DNA of 64,000 nucleotides from Tilletiopsis washingtonensis. Taxonomy: Eukaryota > Basidiomycota > Exobasidiomycetes > Entylomatales. A model generated the notes under the pieces. That model was not told the origin of the DNA. It searched no databases and was given only the letters and a program-made list of their open reading frames with translations. Position 1 is the first letter of the stretch. The number at the start of each line of letters is the position of its first letter. A program made the translations under genes and the position numbers. Below are positions 44,620 to 59,315 of this stretch, piece after piece. The stretch covers positions 80,239 through 144,238 of the forward strand of contig NW_020311999.1 in assembly GCF_003144115.1 (NCBI RefSeq), read 5' to 3'.

Positions 44620-46161
44620 TCATTTCAGCTGATTCCGTTGGCGTTTCTGAGCGGAGCGAGGTCAGCAGAGAGCAAGGCGCTGAAGCCTTGCCAGCCTCAC
44701 CTTGAACCGCTCCATGACCGCCTCGTCGCTAGCCGTTTCCCGCTTCCCTCCTCCGCGCGACGGCGGCGCCACAGGCGGCTCGTGGCGCAATGCCGGCTTC
44801 GGATGTCCAGCGGCCTGATGCAGCTCGACAGTGTCGACTTGCGCGTTGAGGTGGCCCTCTGGAAAGTCGGCCACGCCGCCCATGCGGTCCGCGTGCTCGT
44901 CGGCGGCGCGCGCAGCCTTGAGCGCTTCGGCATCCGACTGCGCCGATTGATGTCCTCGGAAAACTGCAGACAGAGGTCAGCCGGCCTGCGATGGGGGGCG
45001 AGCGGCCACGAGGGAAACGACGAACAGCGAGTAGACGCAAGCATCTCGTCCTCCTCGTTTCGTTGCACGGCGCCGCGTCGAGAGTGCGCCTCTGCGAGCG
45101 CGCGCTTGGCCTGCTCCGTCTCGCTGATGTTTTTCAGGCGCGAGCTACGCACGGGGACATCATTAGCTGAGGGCAAGGCCGACTGTCACGCGCTCGAGAG
45201 CCACTCACTCCATGCCCAAATCGACCTCCATCACGCTGTTCAGCAGTGCGCTACTGAGGCCCTGCTCGCTCTCCTTCTCCTTCTTGCCCTTCGCCTCGTC
45301 CTGCAGCACGCGATAGCGCTCCGCAATGCGGAACAGCTCGTCCTCGGCATCGCGTCCGCCAATGGCTCGAGCCACAGCCTCGGCACTGGTGGCTCCGCTG
45401 CTGCTGCTGCCTGCACCGCCAGCTGGCGCTGCGGCGGCTCGCCGCGACGCCAGCTCTGACTCGATGTAGGCCATCATGTGCGCATCGACATCCACGGTGC
45501 CCGTCTCGCCCTGGAAGTTGTTGGAGCGCACGAGCTTGCGCGCTGCCGTCGTGTCTTCGTCGTCGCTGCAAGAGCAGAGTCAGCAGAGTAGCGGCGCCAC
45601 GAGCAGGGACGAGGCGAGAGCACTTCACGCCAGCTCTGCGGCGCAGCCTTGCCAAAACGCAGAGTTCGCACGTAGCCCGGCCCTCGCTCGCTGCTTCACT
45701 GCCCTTTCCCTGGCATCAGGCCACATCACTCACCTCTCCGCCGTCGCCTTGCTCACGAGCCCGCCGCGCTCCATCTGCAGGCGCCACTTCTCCTCCTCCG
45801 TGTCGCCGGGCGCCGCGGCCTTCTTGTCCTTCTTGCGGCGCGCCTCCTTTGCGCCGGCATTGAGCTTGTCGAGCGAGAGGCCGCCGGGGCGGCGCGTGAG
45901 GCTGCGCAGCGCCAGCAGATCGGCGACGGAGAGCCTGGCGAGCGTGTCAGCGGCGGCTGCTTTGCTCGCTGGCGCGCCAGCCACTCACTCCTCCTCTTCG
46001 CCGCGTTGCGCTGCGCCCTCCTCGGCCTGCGGCTTCTCCTCGGCCTCTTCGCTGCCGCGGCGCGCGGGCTGCACGCGCGAGCCCGAGGCGACGGGCGCCC
46101 TGCGCTTCTTCTTGAAGAGCACGGGCGCGGCTGCGGCTGCGTCTGCGGGCGGCGAGGACAT
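44620..46161 (-). CDS. TLS1: HCA59/Tls1 family splicing and telomere-silencing factor
   Basis: Nuclear protein related to human C9orf78 and fission yeast Tls1, which affects spliceosome function and telomeric silencing. Exons read 46161-45989, 45934-45734, 45565-45209, 45144-45026, 44963-44701 and 44646-44620 (379 residues). Family marks are SNNFQGETGTVDVDAHMMAYIE, VDLGMDSRLKNISETEQAKRALAEA, and the end VMERFK followed by KRQR. The junction at 45026 uses a GTTCGT donor, the only one that joins MLASTRF to the next exon in frame. The last exon has nine codons including the stop. The gene ends 65 bp from the AlkB gene on the other strand. Confidence 0.88.
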
Positions 46162-46360
46162 GGTGGTGTGGAGGAAGGAAGGAGCGAGGCACGGCGCTCA
46201 ACAGGCGGCCAGGCGCGCGCGGCGCCGCGGCCCGACTCCTGCCCGCCGTCACGCCACGCCGCCGTGAAGGTGCGCCAAGCGCAGCGCTCCACGTCGGCCC
46301 TCGCCTCGCTGCACCGCTCCGCACTCTGCTCCGCACCACCACCGCGCCCCTGCTCCTGCC

Positions 46361-48510
46361 ATGTCTGCCGCGCGCCGTGCCAACGACGCACAGGACGCGC
46401 AGCCGCTGCTCGCCGACGACGCTGCCGGCGAGCCCGACGTGCGCTTCGCCATCGACGACGAGTATGCGCTCGCCGACGAGCTCGATGCCGACGGCGCACC
46501 CAAGTACCCGCCATCAGTGCCGCCGCCGGCGTACGGCAGTCTCGGCCTGGCCCCGCCGCCGCCCGGCGGGCGCATCGCCGCCTGGCTGCGAGCGCATGAC
46601 ATCGACCTGCCGCAGCCCGACTGGGACGCGCCGCGCCGCGCATGGCGCCGCCTGTACGCCGCCGTGTGGCGCCACATGCCGAGCAGCCGCATTGCCGTCG
46701 CCGGCTGCGCCCTCGCCGCCATGTGGCTCCTCATCCTCACCACGGCGCCCAGCGTCGACATGGCGCCGCAGGACGACGGCGGCTGGTGGGCCGGCATCGG
46801 CGACGTCGAGATCGACGAGGTGAGTGCGCGGCAGATGCGGACCGCAGCGGGTGGAGGGAGGGGAAGCGCAAGCGCGCGAGAGAGACAGGCGTGCCGAAGC
46901 TGCAGCCCAGCTGCCAGCGCCCACAGCCATGGGATCGTCATGCCGAGGCGGACACGAGGAGAGCGCTGCGCCTCCAGCCGCAGCTGCTGACCTCCCTCCG
47001 AACAGGACCTCTCGCCGCTGCCAGCCGCGCCCGAGCCCGTCTCTGGCGACGGGCACATCGTCGAGGCGGCGCAGTGGGCAACGCCGCACTGTGCCGTGCT
47101 GGCCTTTGGCGGCCGGCGGCCCTTCTGCCGCACCAGCGTCGCCTTCAACCTGACGTCGCCGCAGGCGTTCGACACCGACGCCTCGCTCTTCCTCTTTGCC
47201 GACCCGCTGCGCGCCGCCGGCCTCAGCGACGGACGTGGCAGAGTGCCCGGCGCAGTGCGAGTGCGCCGTGGAGAACAGGGCACGCCGCCGAGTGTGCGGA
47301 TCGAGGCGAGATATGAGCGCGGACGTGCACAACTGCTGCGCGAGGCGCGCGTGGGCAAGATGAAGAAGGGCATCCAGAGCGAGGGCGTGGGCATTTACGT
47401 GAGTGCAGGGACGGCCCGGCGAGGAGGCGCATTGCACGGTACTGCCGTTGCTGACGCTTGGCCGCAGACAAATCCGCTGCCCGACCGGCTCGCTTCGCGC
47501 CTGCCGCCGCCGCTCTCGTTCGACATCGAAGTCACGCTGCCGGCGCTCTCGCGGCTGCCTGCTTTTGTGCTGGAGAGCGCTGCGATGGACTTCTTCCTCT
47601 TCGCACCCCTGCCGCCATCAGATCCGCGCGCCATCATCTTTGCCGACGCGCTCGAGCTCGAGGCGGGCTTGCGCGCGGCGCCCGGTCGGGAGCCGCTATT
47701 TGGACGTTTCGAGGCGCGCGCCGGCGATGGCAGCGTCGTGCTGGGTGCGCCGGGCGTGCAGAGCATCGGCTATGCCCTGCTGCGCGCCACGAGTGGTGAT
47801 GTCGTCGTGCGCGGCCCGCTGCGGGGGCCCGTCATCGACATCCACACCGACAACGGCGCCGTACGCGTGGCAGAGGGCGGCGAGATTGCCGCGTGGAAGC
47901 GCGCCAGCCTCGACTCGGACAACGGCGCCATCACGATTGAGAAGGGCGGCCTCGTCGGCGCGCCCGAGTTGCATGCCACCACGGGCAACGGCGAGATCAG
48001 CGGCGCCGGCATGTGGCAGGCCGTGAGTCGAGTATCCTGCCAGTGATGACCTTGACGCTGCTGACGCTTTTGCAGAACGGCACGATGCAGCTCAAGAGCA
48101 GCAACGGCGCCGTTTCTGCGCTTGTCGCGCCCATCACAGCCTCACCTGCGGCCACGCTGGACTTTAGCGCGCAGAGCAAGAACGGCGCCGTGTCGCTGCG
48201 GCTGCTCGACTTTGCATTGCCGCTGGCGGTGCGCGCCGCCGCTCGCACAGAGCTCGGCTCCGCGACGCTGCATCTGCCGCGCAACTACACTGGCGCATGG
48301 GCCATTCACGGCAGCCGCGGCAGCACCGACGTGCACCCGCCGCCGCCGACCGCGGCCGGCGCGCCCGTGCGCAAGTGGTCCAGCGAGGGCCGCCAGGAGA
48401 CGAACACGCACGTCTCGGAGCGCGGCCGGATCTGGCTCGAAGGCCAGCCGGCAGACGGAGAGGCAACCGTCGACAGCGGGCAAGGTGGTGCGCACCTTTT
48501 CGTCGCCTGA
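46361..48510 (+). CDS. Membrane-anchored protein with beta-rich repeat domain, fungal unknown-function family
   Basis: 613 residues from exons 46361-46819, 47006-47398, 47468-48022 and 48076-48510. The N-terminal 115 residues are cytosolic-looking and Pro-rich (PPPAYGSLGLAPPPPGG). A single span (IAVAGCALAAMWLLIL) follows, then about 470 residues with repeated short strands of the type DIHTDNGAVRVAEG, LDSDNGAITIEKG, ATTGNGEISGAG, LKSSNGAVSAL and QSKNGAVSLRL. These NGxI/V-centred repeats resemble the right-handed beta arrangement of adhesin-like (DUF4097-type) domains and are common in basidiomycete proteins of unknown function. It is probably a type II membrane protein. Role unknown. Confidence 0.75.
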
Positions 48511-48930
48511 GCCACGCGCCTTGCCCTACTGCCCTGCCTCTGCCACCTTATCAGCACCTCTAGTCCACTCATTTGCCCGCGCGCCACGCGCCTGCCCCCT
48601 TTCAGCATCGTCCCGGTCCCGCATTCCCCCACGTCACCCTCATACAATATACACCCGTCCTCATCCTGCGCGAGAGGCGTGTCAGCACGAGTGGCATGCG
48701 GCATGGGCGGCGTGCACGAGCGAGCCTCAGCAGTATCTGATTCAGTCCGCATGCGATCCCCGGGCGCTGGTGCGTGAAGCACGCCCCGCGCGAGGTTCGG
48801 TGGGCTATCCGTTTCTTGTAGTGCAATGCACCTCATCCCTGGCCGTGCGCGTGCGTCGCGGAGCTGCAGACTCACCAGGCGGAATGCGTGCGTGCAGCGG
48901 CCAAGCACTGGCCCAGAGCATGCGGTGACA
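48511..48930. other. Convergent spacer
   Basis: 420 bp between the beta-repeat gene and ARL1, which converge. It should hold both 3' UTRs. Short C/T-rich tracts are seen near 48585 and no gene. Confidence 0.65.
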
Positions 48931-51498
<2,568 letters not shown>

Positions 51499-53703
51499 AT
51501 GACGAGCGAGTCGAACCCCATCGTCGTGGCGGCGACGCTGCCCGTGCTGCCGCGCAGCGAAGAGCGTCGCGATGCAGATGCTGCGCCCTCCTCCACACCC
51601 TCCGACACGGCCTCGGCGGAGAGCATCAGCGACAAGCACCTCTCGGACGCCAGCGAGCGCACCTCGATTGCCGAGCAGCGCCTGAAGCCCACCGGCGAGG
51701 GCCTTGCCGAGTTCGCACCGGCACCGGCGCGTCTGGTGAGCTTCGCCCAGCGCTGACTGCCGCAGTGGTCTTGCTGACACTGCCCCTCACCAGGCCGATG
51801 TCTTTCTGCCCAAGTCACGCCGCGCCAATCCGGACCTCGATGCCTGCGCGACCCAACGCTCCGTCTTCGACGATCCCATCCAGGCGCCGCACCACCTGCC
51901 GCCGCCCGAGTACGAGAACTTCAAGAACTTCGACGTCAATCTGCGCTGGACGTGGCGCGAGGAGAAGGCCGTGGTGCGCATCATCGACTTTCGTGTGCTG
52001 CTCGTCGCCTGCATTGCGTTTGCCAGCCTCAACCTCGACCGCAACAACCTCAGCGCAGCCAACTCGGCGGGCATCTTGCCCGACCTCGGCCTCGCGACGA
52101 ATGACTTCAACCTCGCCACGACGCTCTTCCGCATCAGCTTCTTGGTGAGCATCACAGCGAATCTCCGGCTGTGTCTGAGCTCATCGTTTCTGCCTTCAGT
52201 GCGCGGAGCTGCCCGGCCAGGTCCTTTCGAAGGCCATCGGCCCGGACCGCTTCATCCGTGAGTGTCTGGGCCGCCCGCCGACAGACGCTCTTGCTCACAC
52301 GAGCTTCTCTCACAGCGCTGCAGATGGGCGCATGGGCGATCATCACGCTCTTCCAATTCTTCCTCACCGGCCGCACCTCCTTCCTGATCTGCCGCTGTCT
52401 GCTCGGCCTGGCGCAGGGCTCCTTCATCCCCGACCTGCTTCTCTGTGAGTCGCACTTGTGCGCTCATCGAGACACACCCGCTGACCACTCTCGCAGACCT
52501 TTCTTACTACTACAAGAGCAACGAGCTCTACCTGCGCCTCGGCCTCTTCTGGTGCACCATGAATCTGACGAGCTTCGTCTCGAGCTTCTTCGCCTACGGC
52601 CTCATCGCCATGGGCGGCGTCGGCGGCAAGGAGGGCTGGCGCTGGCTGTTCTTCTGGGAGGGTGCGTTGCTTCGCTCTCACTCCGCCTTTGCTGTGCTGA
52701 CCCACGGCCCAGGCGTCCTGACGCTGCTCATCGCCATCGGCGTGGCCTTTGCCATGCCGCCGTCGCCGTCGCAGACGCAGCGCAAGTGGGACAAGAAGGG
52801 CTTCTTCGACGACCGACAGGCGGCGATCGCCGTCACGCGTGTGCTGCGGGATGACCCGGGCAAGTCGACGATGCACAACCGCGAGGCGCTCGGCTGGCAG
52901 AACTTGTGGGTGCAGCCGTGTACAGCCACGGCCGTGCTTGTCCTGACTTGCTGTACACAGCAAGACGTCGCTGCTCGACTACCACATGTACCCGATCTGG
53001 GTGCACGGCCTGCTCTTCGGCATTCCCTCGTCGCCCGTGCAGCAGTACCTGACGCTCTCGCTGCGGCGCCTCGGCTTCTCGACGCTCCTGACGCAGGTGC
53101 TGAACAGCGTGCAGTACCTCGGCGCCATGGTCACCGGCATCGGCATCGTCGTGCTCTCGGAGCTGCTCGACAGCCGCGCACTCGTCAGCGCCGCCGAGGA
53201 CCTCTGGATCCTGCCGTTCCTCGTGGCCATCTTCAAGCTGCCCAAGAACCCCAAGCCGTGGACGTAGTGCGTACCTGCTGCACGATGTCGCGCTCGTCAC
53301 TGCTGACTTGTGCCGCTGCAGCTTTGGTCTTGCCACCGTGCTGCTGTCGAACCCCTACGTGCACCCGATCCAGGCCGCCTGGATCTCGGCCAACGCCGGC
53401 GACGTGGGCAACCGCTCGCTGCATGCCTCGTACTACAACATGATGGTGCAGGCCGGCAGCACCATTGCCGCCAACGTCTACCGGCAGGACGATGCGCCCG
53501 AGTACAAGCGCGGCAACACGGCGCTCATCGTCATCGCCTGCACCAACATTGCCCTCTACGTCGGCAGCCGCTTCTTCTACAAGACGGTCAACGCGCGCCG
53601 CCAGCGCCGGTGGGACGCGATGAGCGAGGAGGAGCAGAAGCACTACCTCGCCACGACGAGCGACAAGGGCAACAAGCTGCTCACCTTCCGCTTTGCCTAC
53701 TGA
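51499..53703 (+). CDS. MFS transporter of the anion:cation symporter (Dal5/Seo1-like) family
   Basis: Plasma-membrane permease with 12 predicted spans, 605 residues. Exons are 51499-51735, 51794-52144, 52200-52257, 52316-52444, 52497-52661, 52713-52909, 52965-53263 and 53322-53703. The family signature is clear: [59 protein letters not shown] and FLTGRTSFLICRCLLG. The Ser-rich N-terminus of about 100 residues is cytosolic. Fungal members carry allantoate, nicotinate, pantothenate, biotin precursors or peptides, and the substrate cannot be told from sequence. The exon at 52965 uses a CAAG acceptor, the only in-frame choice. Confidence 0.88.
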
Positions 53704-53835
53704 GCGCCGCGCATCCCGCTGTCCCTCACGCATGTCACCCTCACGAGCCAATAGACCTGTTCGGCACGAATGACGATCGCATTTCCCAGTCCGGCTTTCT
53801 AGTGTCCGTGCAAGCGTGACGCGCGTAGCTGTGAC

Positions 53836-55288
53836 TCAGGGCTCGTTGCCAATCTGCGGCGAGAGAGTCAGCGCAGGCGGGCGTATGGGGCCTCTCCACA
53901 CACCTCCTTGGCGAGGAACTCCTTCCACTCGTCGGCGCCAAAGGAGCTGCCGATGCTGCCGTTGACGAGACCGTCCCAGACTGTGCAGCGTCAGTCGATC
54001 GCACGCACACCACACTGCACACACGCTCACCAGCCGTCGGCGTGACGTGGATGCCTGCTTGCCGCGTCAGCCGCCGCCTCTCTGCTTCCACACAGCGCAC
54101 ATACCGTTCTGCCGGCCCATCTTGACACACCACTTGACGTCAGACACACACGCGCTACCGGCGTTGCCCTCCTTCTCGACGCGCAGCAGGTTCTTGATGG
54201 CCTGGCCCAGCGGCAGGCCCTTCTCGGGCGCCTGCAGCAGCGGACGGCCCGTGTGCACGCGCGGCGCCTCGCCCAGCGACGAGATGACGAGCGAGGCCAT
54301 CTCTGCGCGGATCTGCCGAGCATGCGTGAGCGCCGGGGTAGCGGAGCAGATAGAGCGAGGTGTGCGCTTGGCGGTTCTGGCGGTCTCGCAAGCATTGGCA
54401 TGCTAGATGCACGCTGCCGCGAGTCATTGCCTGCCTCTCACTCTGGGACAAAGCCGAGTCGCAGCACTCGGCTTGCCTCCCCTCCTCTTCAGTCCCTCAC
54501 TGGCTCGCCTCGGATCGCCATGCCTCGCCTCGCCTCGCCTCGCCTCCACACACTCACCTGGTCCGCATTCTTGTTGCGCGCCGGGCCGTCAAAGTAGCTC
54601 TCCTGCACCTCCATGAGCTTGCGCGCAAACACCCACGCCGCATTGTCGTCGGCGTTGCACAGCTTCGTCCACTCGGCGTCGTAGTCCTTGCCGCTGCCGC
54701 GCGGCGCTGCCAGGCGCGCCACGGCCACGGCTGCTTCGCAGAGCTGCGAGGCAAGGTGAGCGGAGATACACAGGCAGGCCAGCGGGGCATTGTGCGCTCT
54801 GCAGGAGAAGACCTGCGCTCTGCTACCACAGAGATAGGTCTGCTGCCTCTTGTCCTCTCGAAGTCGCTGCAAGAGAGCCAGGCGTGCCGCCTTCTCGTAG
54901 GTGGCCCATCGGACTGTAGCTGACATTGCCTTGCAACTACAGAAGTTGATCACTGCCTATTGTCCTCTTGGACCCGCTGCAGGTCTGGTGTGTCGCCGGT
55001 AACTCATCCTCCTGCCACTGCCGCTGCCGCAGCGCCTCTCGCCCTCCTCTGTCGGCGCGCACTCACCAGCGGCGCCGTGCTGTGCCACGGCTGCGGGTAG
55101 GGGCGCAGCAGCACGCGCACCTTGCCCGCGTACTGGCCGCCGGGCATGACGAGCGGCAGCAGGTGCGTGTCGACGCCGCGGAGCTGCTTGGCGCTGAAGG
55201 GGCAGGTGAAGTCGAGGTAGAGCTCGAGACAGTGCGGCGCCTGCGAGTCGCCGATGGCAAAGGGACGCAGCTGCGGAGGGAGCGCCAT
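53836..55288 (-). CDS. DsbA-like thioredoxin-fold protein
   Basis: Thioredoxin-fold protein of 244 residues from exons 55288-55067, 54743-54558, 54312-54105, 54054-54031, 53980-53904 and 53853-53836. The active-site region is LYLDFTCPFSAK, so a CPFS motif stands where oxidoreductases have CxxC, and only one cysteine is present. This argues against a classic disulfide oxidase. Other family pieces are QPWHSTAPL, WVFARKLMEVQESYFDG, VKMGRQNG followed by HVTPT, and WDGLVNGSIGSSFG near the end. The first intron (323 nt) is lower in CpG than the host. The second contains a small CTCGC tandem repeat near 54515-54545. Substrate unknown. Confidence 0.82.
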
Positions 55289-55516
55289 GGCGGGCTGGAC
55301 GTACGGGTGGTGGTGGTGGGAGACGCAGAGGCGAGGCGAGGGCGGCACTGCTGCATCTGGCTGTTGCCTTGCTTGGCGCAACGGGAAGTGGCATCGGCAT
55401 CAGATGGCGCAAGCGAGGTGGAGGCGCACGGACGCACCTTCGCGGTGTTCAGAGGCGCGCGACTCTTCCTCCAAGTCCGCGCCAGACTTTCTCTTCTCCA
55501 CCACCACACCACAAGC

Positions 55517-57513
55517 ATGCCCGTGCCCACCGCCGTCGCCGCCTCGTCGCCGGCCTTCGTGCAGGCCGCACAGGCGCTGCCGCCGCTGCCCGCCCTCGCC
55601 GCCGCGGCGCCGGCGACGCGCGCCGCCGCCCACGCCGCACGCACGCGCATCCGCAGCGACGCCGCCATGGCGCACTGGCGCGCCTCGGCCGCTCATGCGC
55701 TGCTCGAGCGCTTCCTCGCGCGCCTCGCCGAGGCAGCCGTGGGGCACGCCACGCAGCTTGATGCCGGTGCGGGCGGCAGTGGCGCGACCAGCAACGCAGG
55801 CAGCAGCGCAGAGACCTTCGACGGCATCGCATGGGTGCTCGGCCTGCTCGCCGAGCTGGCACGCTGGACCGACGAGATTGCGCCGCTGCAGAGCCCGCAG
55901 CGCTTCGGCAACCTGGCTTTCCGCACCTGGGGCGCCCGCTGCGAAGAGGTGCGCGCCGCAGAGGCGCCGCAGCTGGCACTCTCCGCCGCGCTGACGCCCC
56001 TTCTTCTTACAGCGTCTCGAGGCGCTGCATGCCCCGCTGCCAGCGGCGCTTCAGCCGTACATCCCCGAGCTGGCGAGCTACCTGCGCGGCGCATTTGGCT
56101 CGTGGGTGCGCCTCGACTATGGCTCGGGCCACGAGCTGGCGCTGCTCGCCTGGCTCTGCACGCTGGCTCGCCTCGGCGCCTTTGGCCGCGGCGCGCTGGC
56201 CGAGCCGCCAATCGACGAGAGCGCCACGGCCGAGCCGCAGGCGTGGGAGCGTGCGTTGGCTACGCAAGTGGTGCCGGCATACCTGGCACTGGTGTGGGGC
56301 CTGCAAGACCGCTATGGCCTCGAGCCCGCCGGCAGCCACGGCGTCTGGGGTCTGGTGAGTGGCTTTGCTTTGCCCTGCCACAGCGAGGCGCTCATCGAGG
56401 CTTGCAGGACGACTATCACTTCATCCCATACGTCATCGGCGCCGCACAACTTCGCAGTGAGCTCTTTAGCATCTCTGCACCCTCTCCTGTTGCTGATGAC
56501 GCGCCCCAGACCAGAACAGCTACCTTCCGTCATTCATCGCGGCCGTCTCGGCTTCGTCCGACCGCTCGCCGCGCGCTTTGCTGCAAGAGCGCGCCTCTGC
56601 GCCCTTTGCCAACCTCCTCACCAGCTCCGTGCTGCGTATCCACGCTCTGAAGCGTGGCCCTTTCCACGAGCACTCGCCCATCCTCTCCGACGTCTCGCGC
56701 ACCGTGCCCAACTTTGCCAAGGTGGCCGCCGGCATGCTGAAGATGTGGCGCGCCGAATGCACGGGCAAGCGGCCCGTCGTGCAGCACTTCGTCTTTGGCG
56801 GCGTGGGCTTTGTGTGGGATGGGCCCGAGCCCACCGACGAGGAGGAGGGCCGCGAGGGCGCTGAACGGACGGCGGCGACAGCACGAGGCGCTCCGGCTGG
56901 CACCTCGCTGCCGCCGCTCAACGCGCAGCGTCCTTCCACTATTGCACCGCTGCCAGCGCAGCGCAGCGCAGTGCCCGGTACATCGTGGAGCGTCTCGCGT
57001 GCGGCGCAGTCGCATCACGCAGCAAGCTCTGCAGCTGGCGCTCCGACGATGGCAGCGACGGGCGCTCCGTGGGCTCGTGGCAACGGCGCTTCGTCTGCGG
57101 CCATGTCGCCGACGGGCGCGCCGTGGGCGTCGTCAAATGGCTCGTCGCAGGCACGCACCTCTGCGCCGGCGACCGCGCCGCGAGCGCACAACACCGGCTT
57201 CGTCCCGCTGCCGCCAGACTTCGACGCCTCGGCACCGGCGCAGAACACCTCGCGGCCACCCGCGACAGCGCCGCGCGCCCACAACACCGGCTTCCAGCCT
57301 CTGCCGCCGGGCTGCGATCCAGCACAGCCCAACGGCTCTCCGGCGCCGGCCTCGGCGCCCGACACTGCGTCCTCGATGCCGGCCACTGCACCCCGCGCGC
57401 ACAACACGGGCTTCACGCCGCTGCCAGCTGGCTTCGACGCCATGCCGCCGCCCAACCTCTCCAGCGGCGCGGCACGGCAGCGGCCGCTGCGACGCGTCGA
57501 GGATGGCGAGTAG
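55517..57513 (+). CDS. RRD2: PP2A activator PTPA (Rrd/Ypa family)
   Basis: Peptidyl-prolyl isomerase-type activator of PP2A-family phosphatases. Exons are 55517-55948, 56013-56354, 56408-56456 and 56510-57513 (608 residues). Core motifs are RFGNLAFRTW, LDYGSGHELA, DDYHFIPYVIGAAQL, NQNSYLPSFI, VSRTVPNFAKVAAGMLKMW and HFVFGGVGF. Catalytic-core length is normal. After it comes an unusual tail of about 220 residues with three copies of a PATAPRAHNTGFxPLP unit (about 57160-57450), absent from ordinary PTPA proteins. Whether it is the Rrd1 or Rrd2 type cannot be told. Confidence 0.92.
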
Positions 57514-57764
57514 CAGCCCGATGCACGCTGATGTCACACGTGGCGAGGCGTGAACAAGGTCGTGAATGCTGCACAAGTGTGCGGGTAGGTGGACAGAGGT
57601 GACGCGAGAGAGTGGCCCGTGGTCGTGAAGGTGAAGTCGAGTGATGTGTGATGTGCGAGGCTGGACGGAATGTGTGAAGGCAGACGACGATGCGCGAGCC
57701 CGGAGAGCGATGCGTCTGAGCTGCGCCGCGTGAGGCTGCTGATGCTGTGACAGCGTTGGCGCGT

Positions 57765-59315
57765 CTAGCCACGGCTCTTGGGCGCCTTGCGCTTCGGCTT
57801 GACGTCCTGCAGCTCGCCGTCGTCGTTGAGCTGCGGCTTGACATCCTGCTCCTCGGCAGCCGGGGGAGCACTGCCGCTGCCGCTGGCAGCGCTGCTGCGG
57901 CTCTTGCGCGGCGCCTTGCCGCCCGTCTTCTTGGTAGCCATGCGCGGCTTGACGTCCTCCTCCTCCGGCTGCTCGAGATCCTCCTCGGGCTCCGGCTTGG
58001 CGGCGCGTGCGCCCTTCGACGATGACGCACTAGCACGACTCTTGCGAGCCTTCTTCTGCGGCTTGGGCGACTCCGCCTCGCTGTCCTCCTCCTCCTCATC
58101 GTGCGAGCCATGCGTGTCCACCATCTTGCCGCGTGCGTTCGACTTGCTCGCACGGCTCGGACGCGTCGAGGCGGGTGCGGCAGCACGCTTCTGGGCCGGC
58201 GCACGCTTGCGCTTCTTGCTGTCCTCCTCCTCGCTGCTGTCGGCAGCACTGAAGTCGCTCTCAGCCTCGTGCGACGACGGCGAGAAGGCGCCCGCGTGCG
58301 CCTCGGACTCCTCGTCCGACGACGCGGCCTTCTTCTTGCCCTTGGCCTTCTTCGCCGGCGCCTTCTTGGCGGGTGCCTTCTTCTTCTTCGACGCCGAGTT
58401 GACGTGCGGCTTCTCCTCGATCTCCGAGTCGCTCTGGAACGCCGGCGACGCCGCCTTGCCCTTCTTCTTGCGCGGCGTCGCCTTCTTCTTGGGCGACGCG
58501 GATGCGCTTTTGCTGTCCTCGTCCTCCTCGCCCGACGCCGGATCCGGCTTCTTGGCCGACTCGGGAATGTCGGCCGGGTCGACGGCGCCCGTCTCCCACG
58601 CAGTGCGGATCTTCTGCTGGTCGTCCTCGTTGAGGTCCTCAAAGCCGTCCTGTGTGGTGCGTGAGTCGAGGAGCACAGTCACGACAGAGCAGATCACTCA
58701 CCAGGTCCTCGGCCTCGGACAGCGAGTTCTTCATGTTGGCCAGCACGCGCGATGTCACGCAGCCCCAGTGGCGCCAGGCCAGCGTCGTGTTGCCCATGAT
58801 CTCGACGACTGAGACAGGGAGCGTGAGCGTGTGCGATAGCGTACACATGCGGCGACGACGTACCGGTGCCGAGACGCTGTGAAGAGCGAGACGATGCGAA
58901 GCGTCAGCAGAGTGGACGGGCAGAGCGGGGCCGGCCAGCGCATCTGCAGACACGCGGACGACGAACGTTCCACATCGAAACGAGCAACGTAGGCAGACTC
59001 GGCGATAGTTTCCCTGCAGCCTGGCGCGCCGCAGCGAGAACCATGCGTGCCTGTCGCCACTTGCACTCAACCCCAGGCCGCAACGCACTGCGCCTGCCCC
59101 TGCCCTGCGCCCTCCCCGGCAGCCCCCCCCCCCCCCTCTTGACGCGCCCCACTCACGAGCATGCTCTTGCCGATCTTTGTGCCCTTGCACGGCTGCGGGC
59201 CCTTGCACCCGGCGCGGCCCGCCTTGTCGTACTCGATGCGGTACGCTGTGCGCGCGACGAAGCGTGGATGTCAGCGGTGCGCGCGGGCTTGCGCAGGCGT
59301 GCAGTGCGCACCCAT
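57765..59315 (-). CDS. PARP-type zinc-finger protein with acidic/basic tail
   Basis: Nuclear DNA-binding protein of 365 residues. Proposed exons are 59315-59312 (ATG plus one base), 59245-59157, 58876-58864, 58808-58702 and 58649-57765. The PARP zinc finger reads YRIEYDKAGRAGCKGPQPCKG, then HWGC after TLAWR, and ends SEAEDLDGFEDL. The finger binds nicked or broken DNA in relatives. No PARP catalytic domain follows. Instead there are about 270 residues of alternating Lys-rich (AKKAPAKKAKGKKKAA) and acidic runs, including four DVKP motifs that resemble SUMO sites. Exon 3 is 13 nt. The four-base first coding exon is inferred from frame and splice sites and is the weakest part. Confidence 0.82.
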
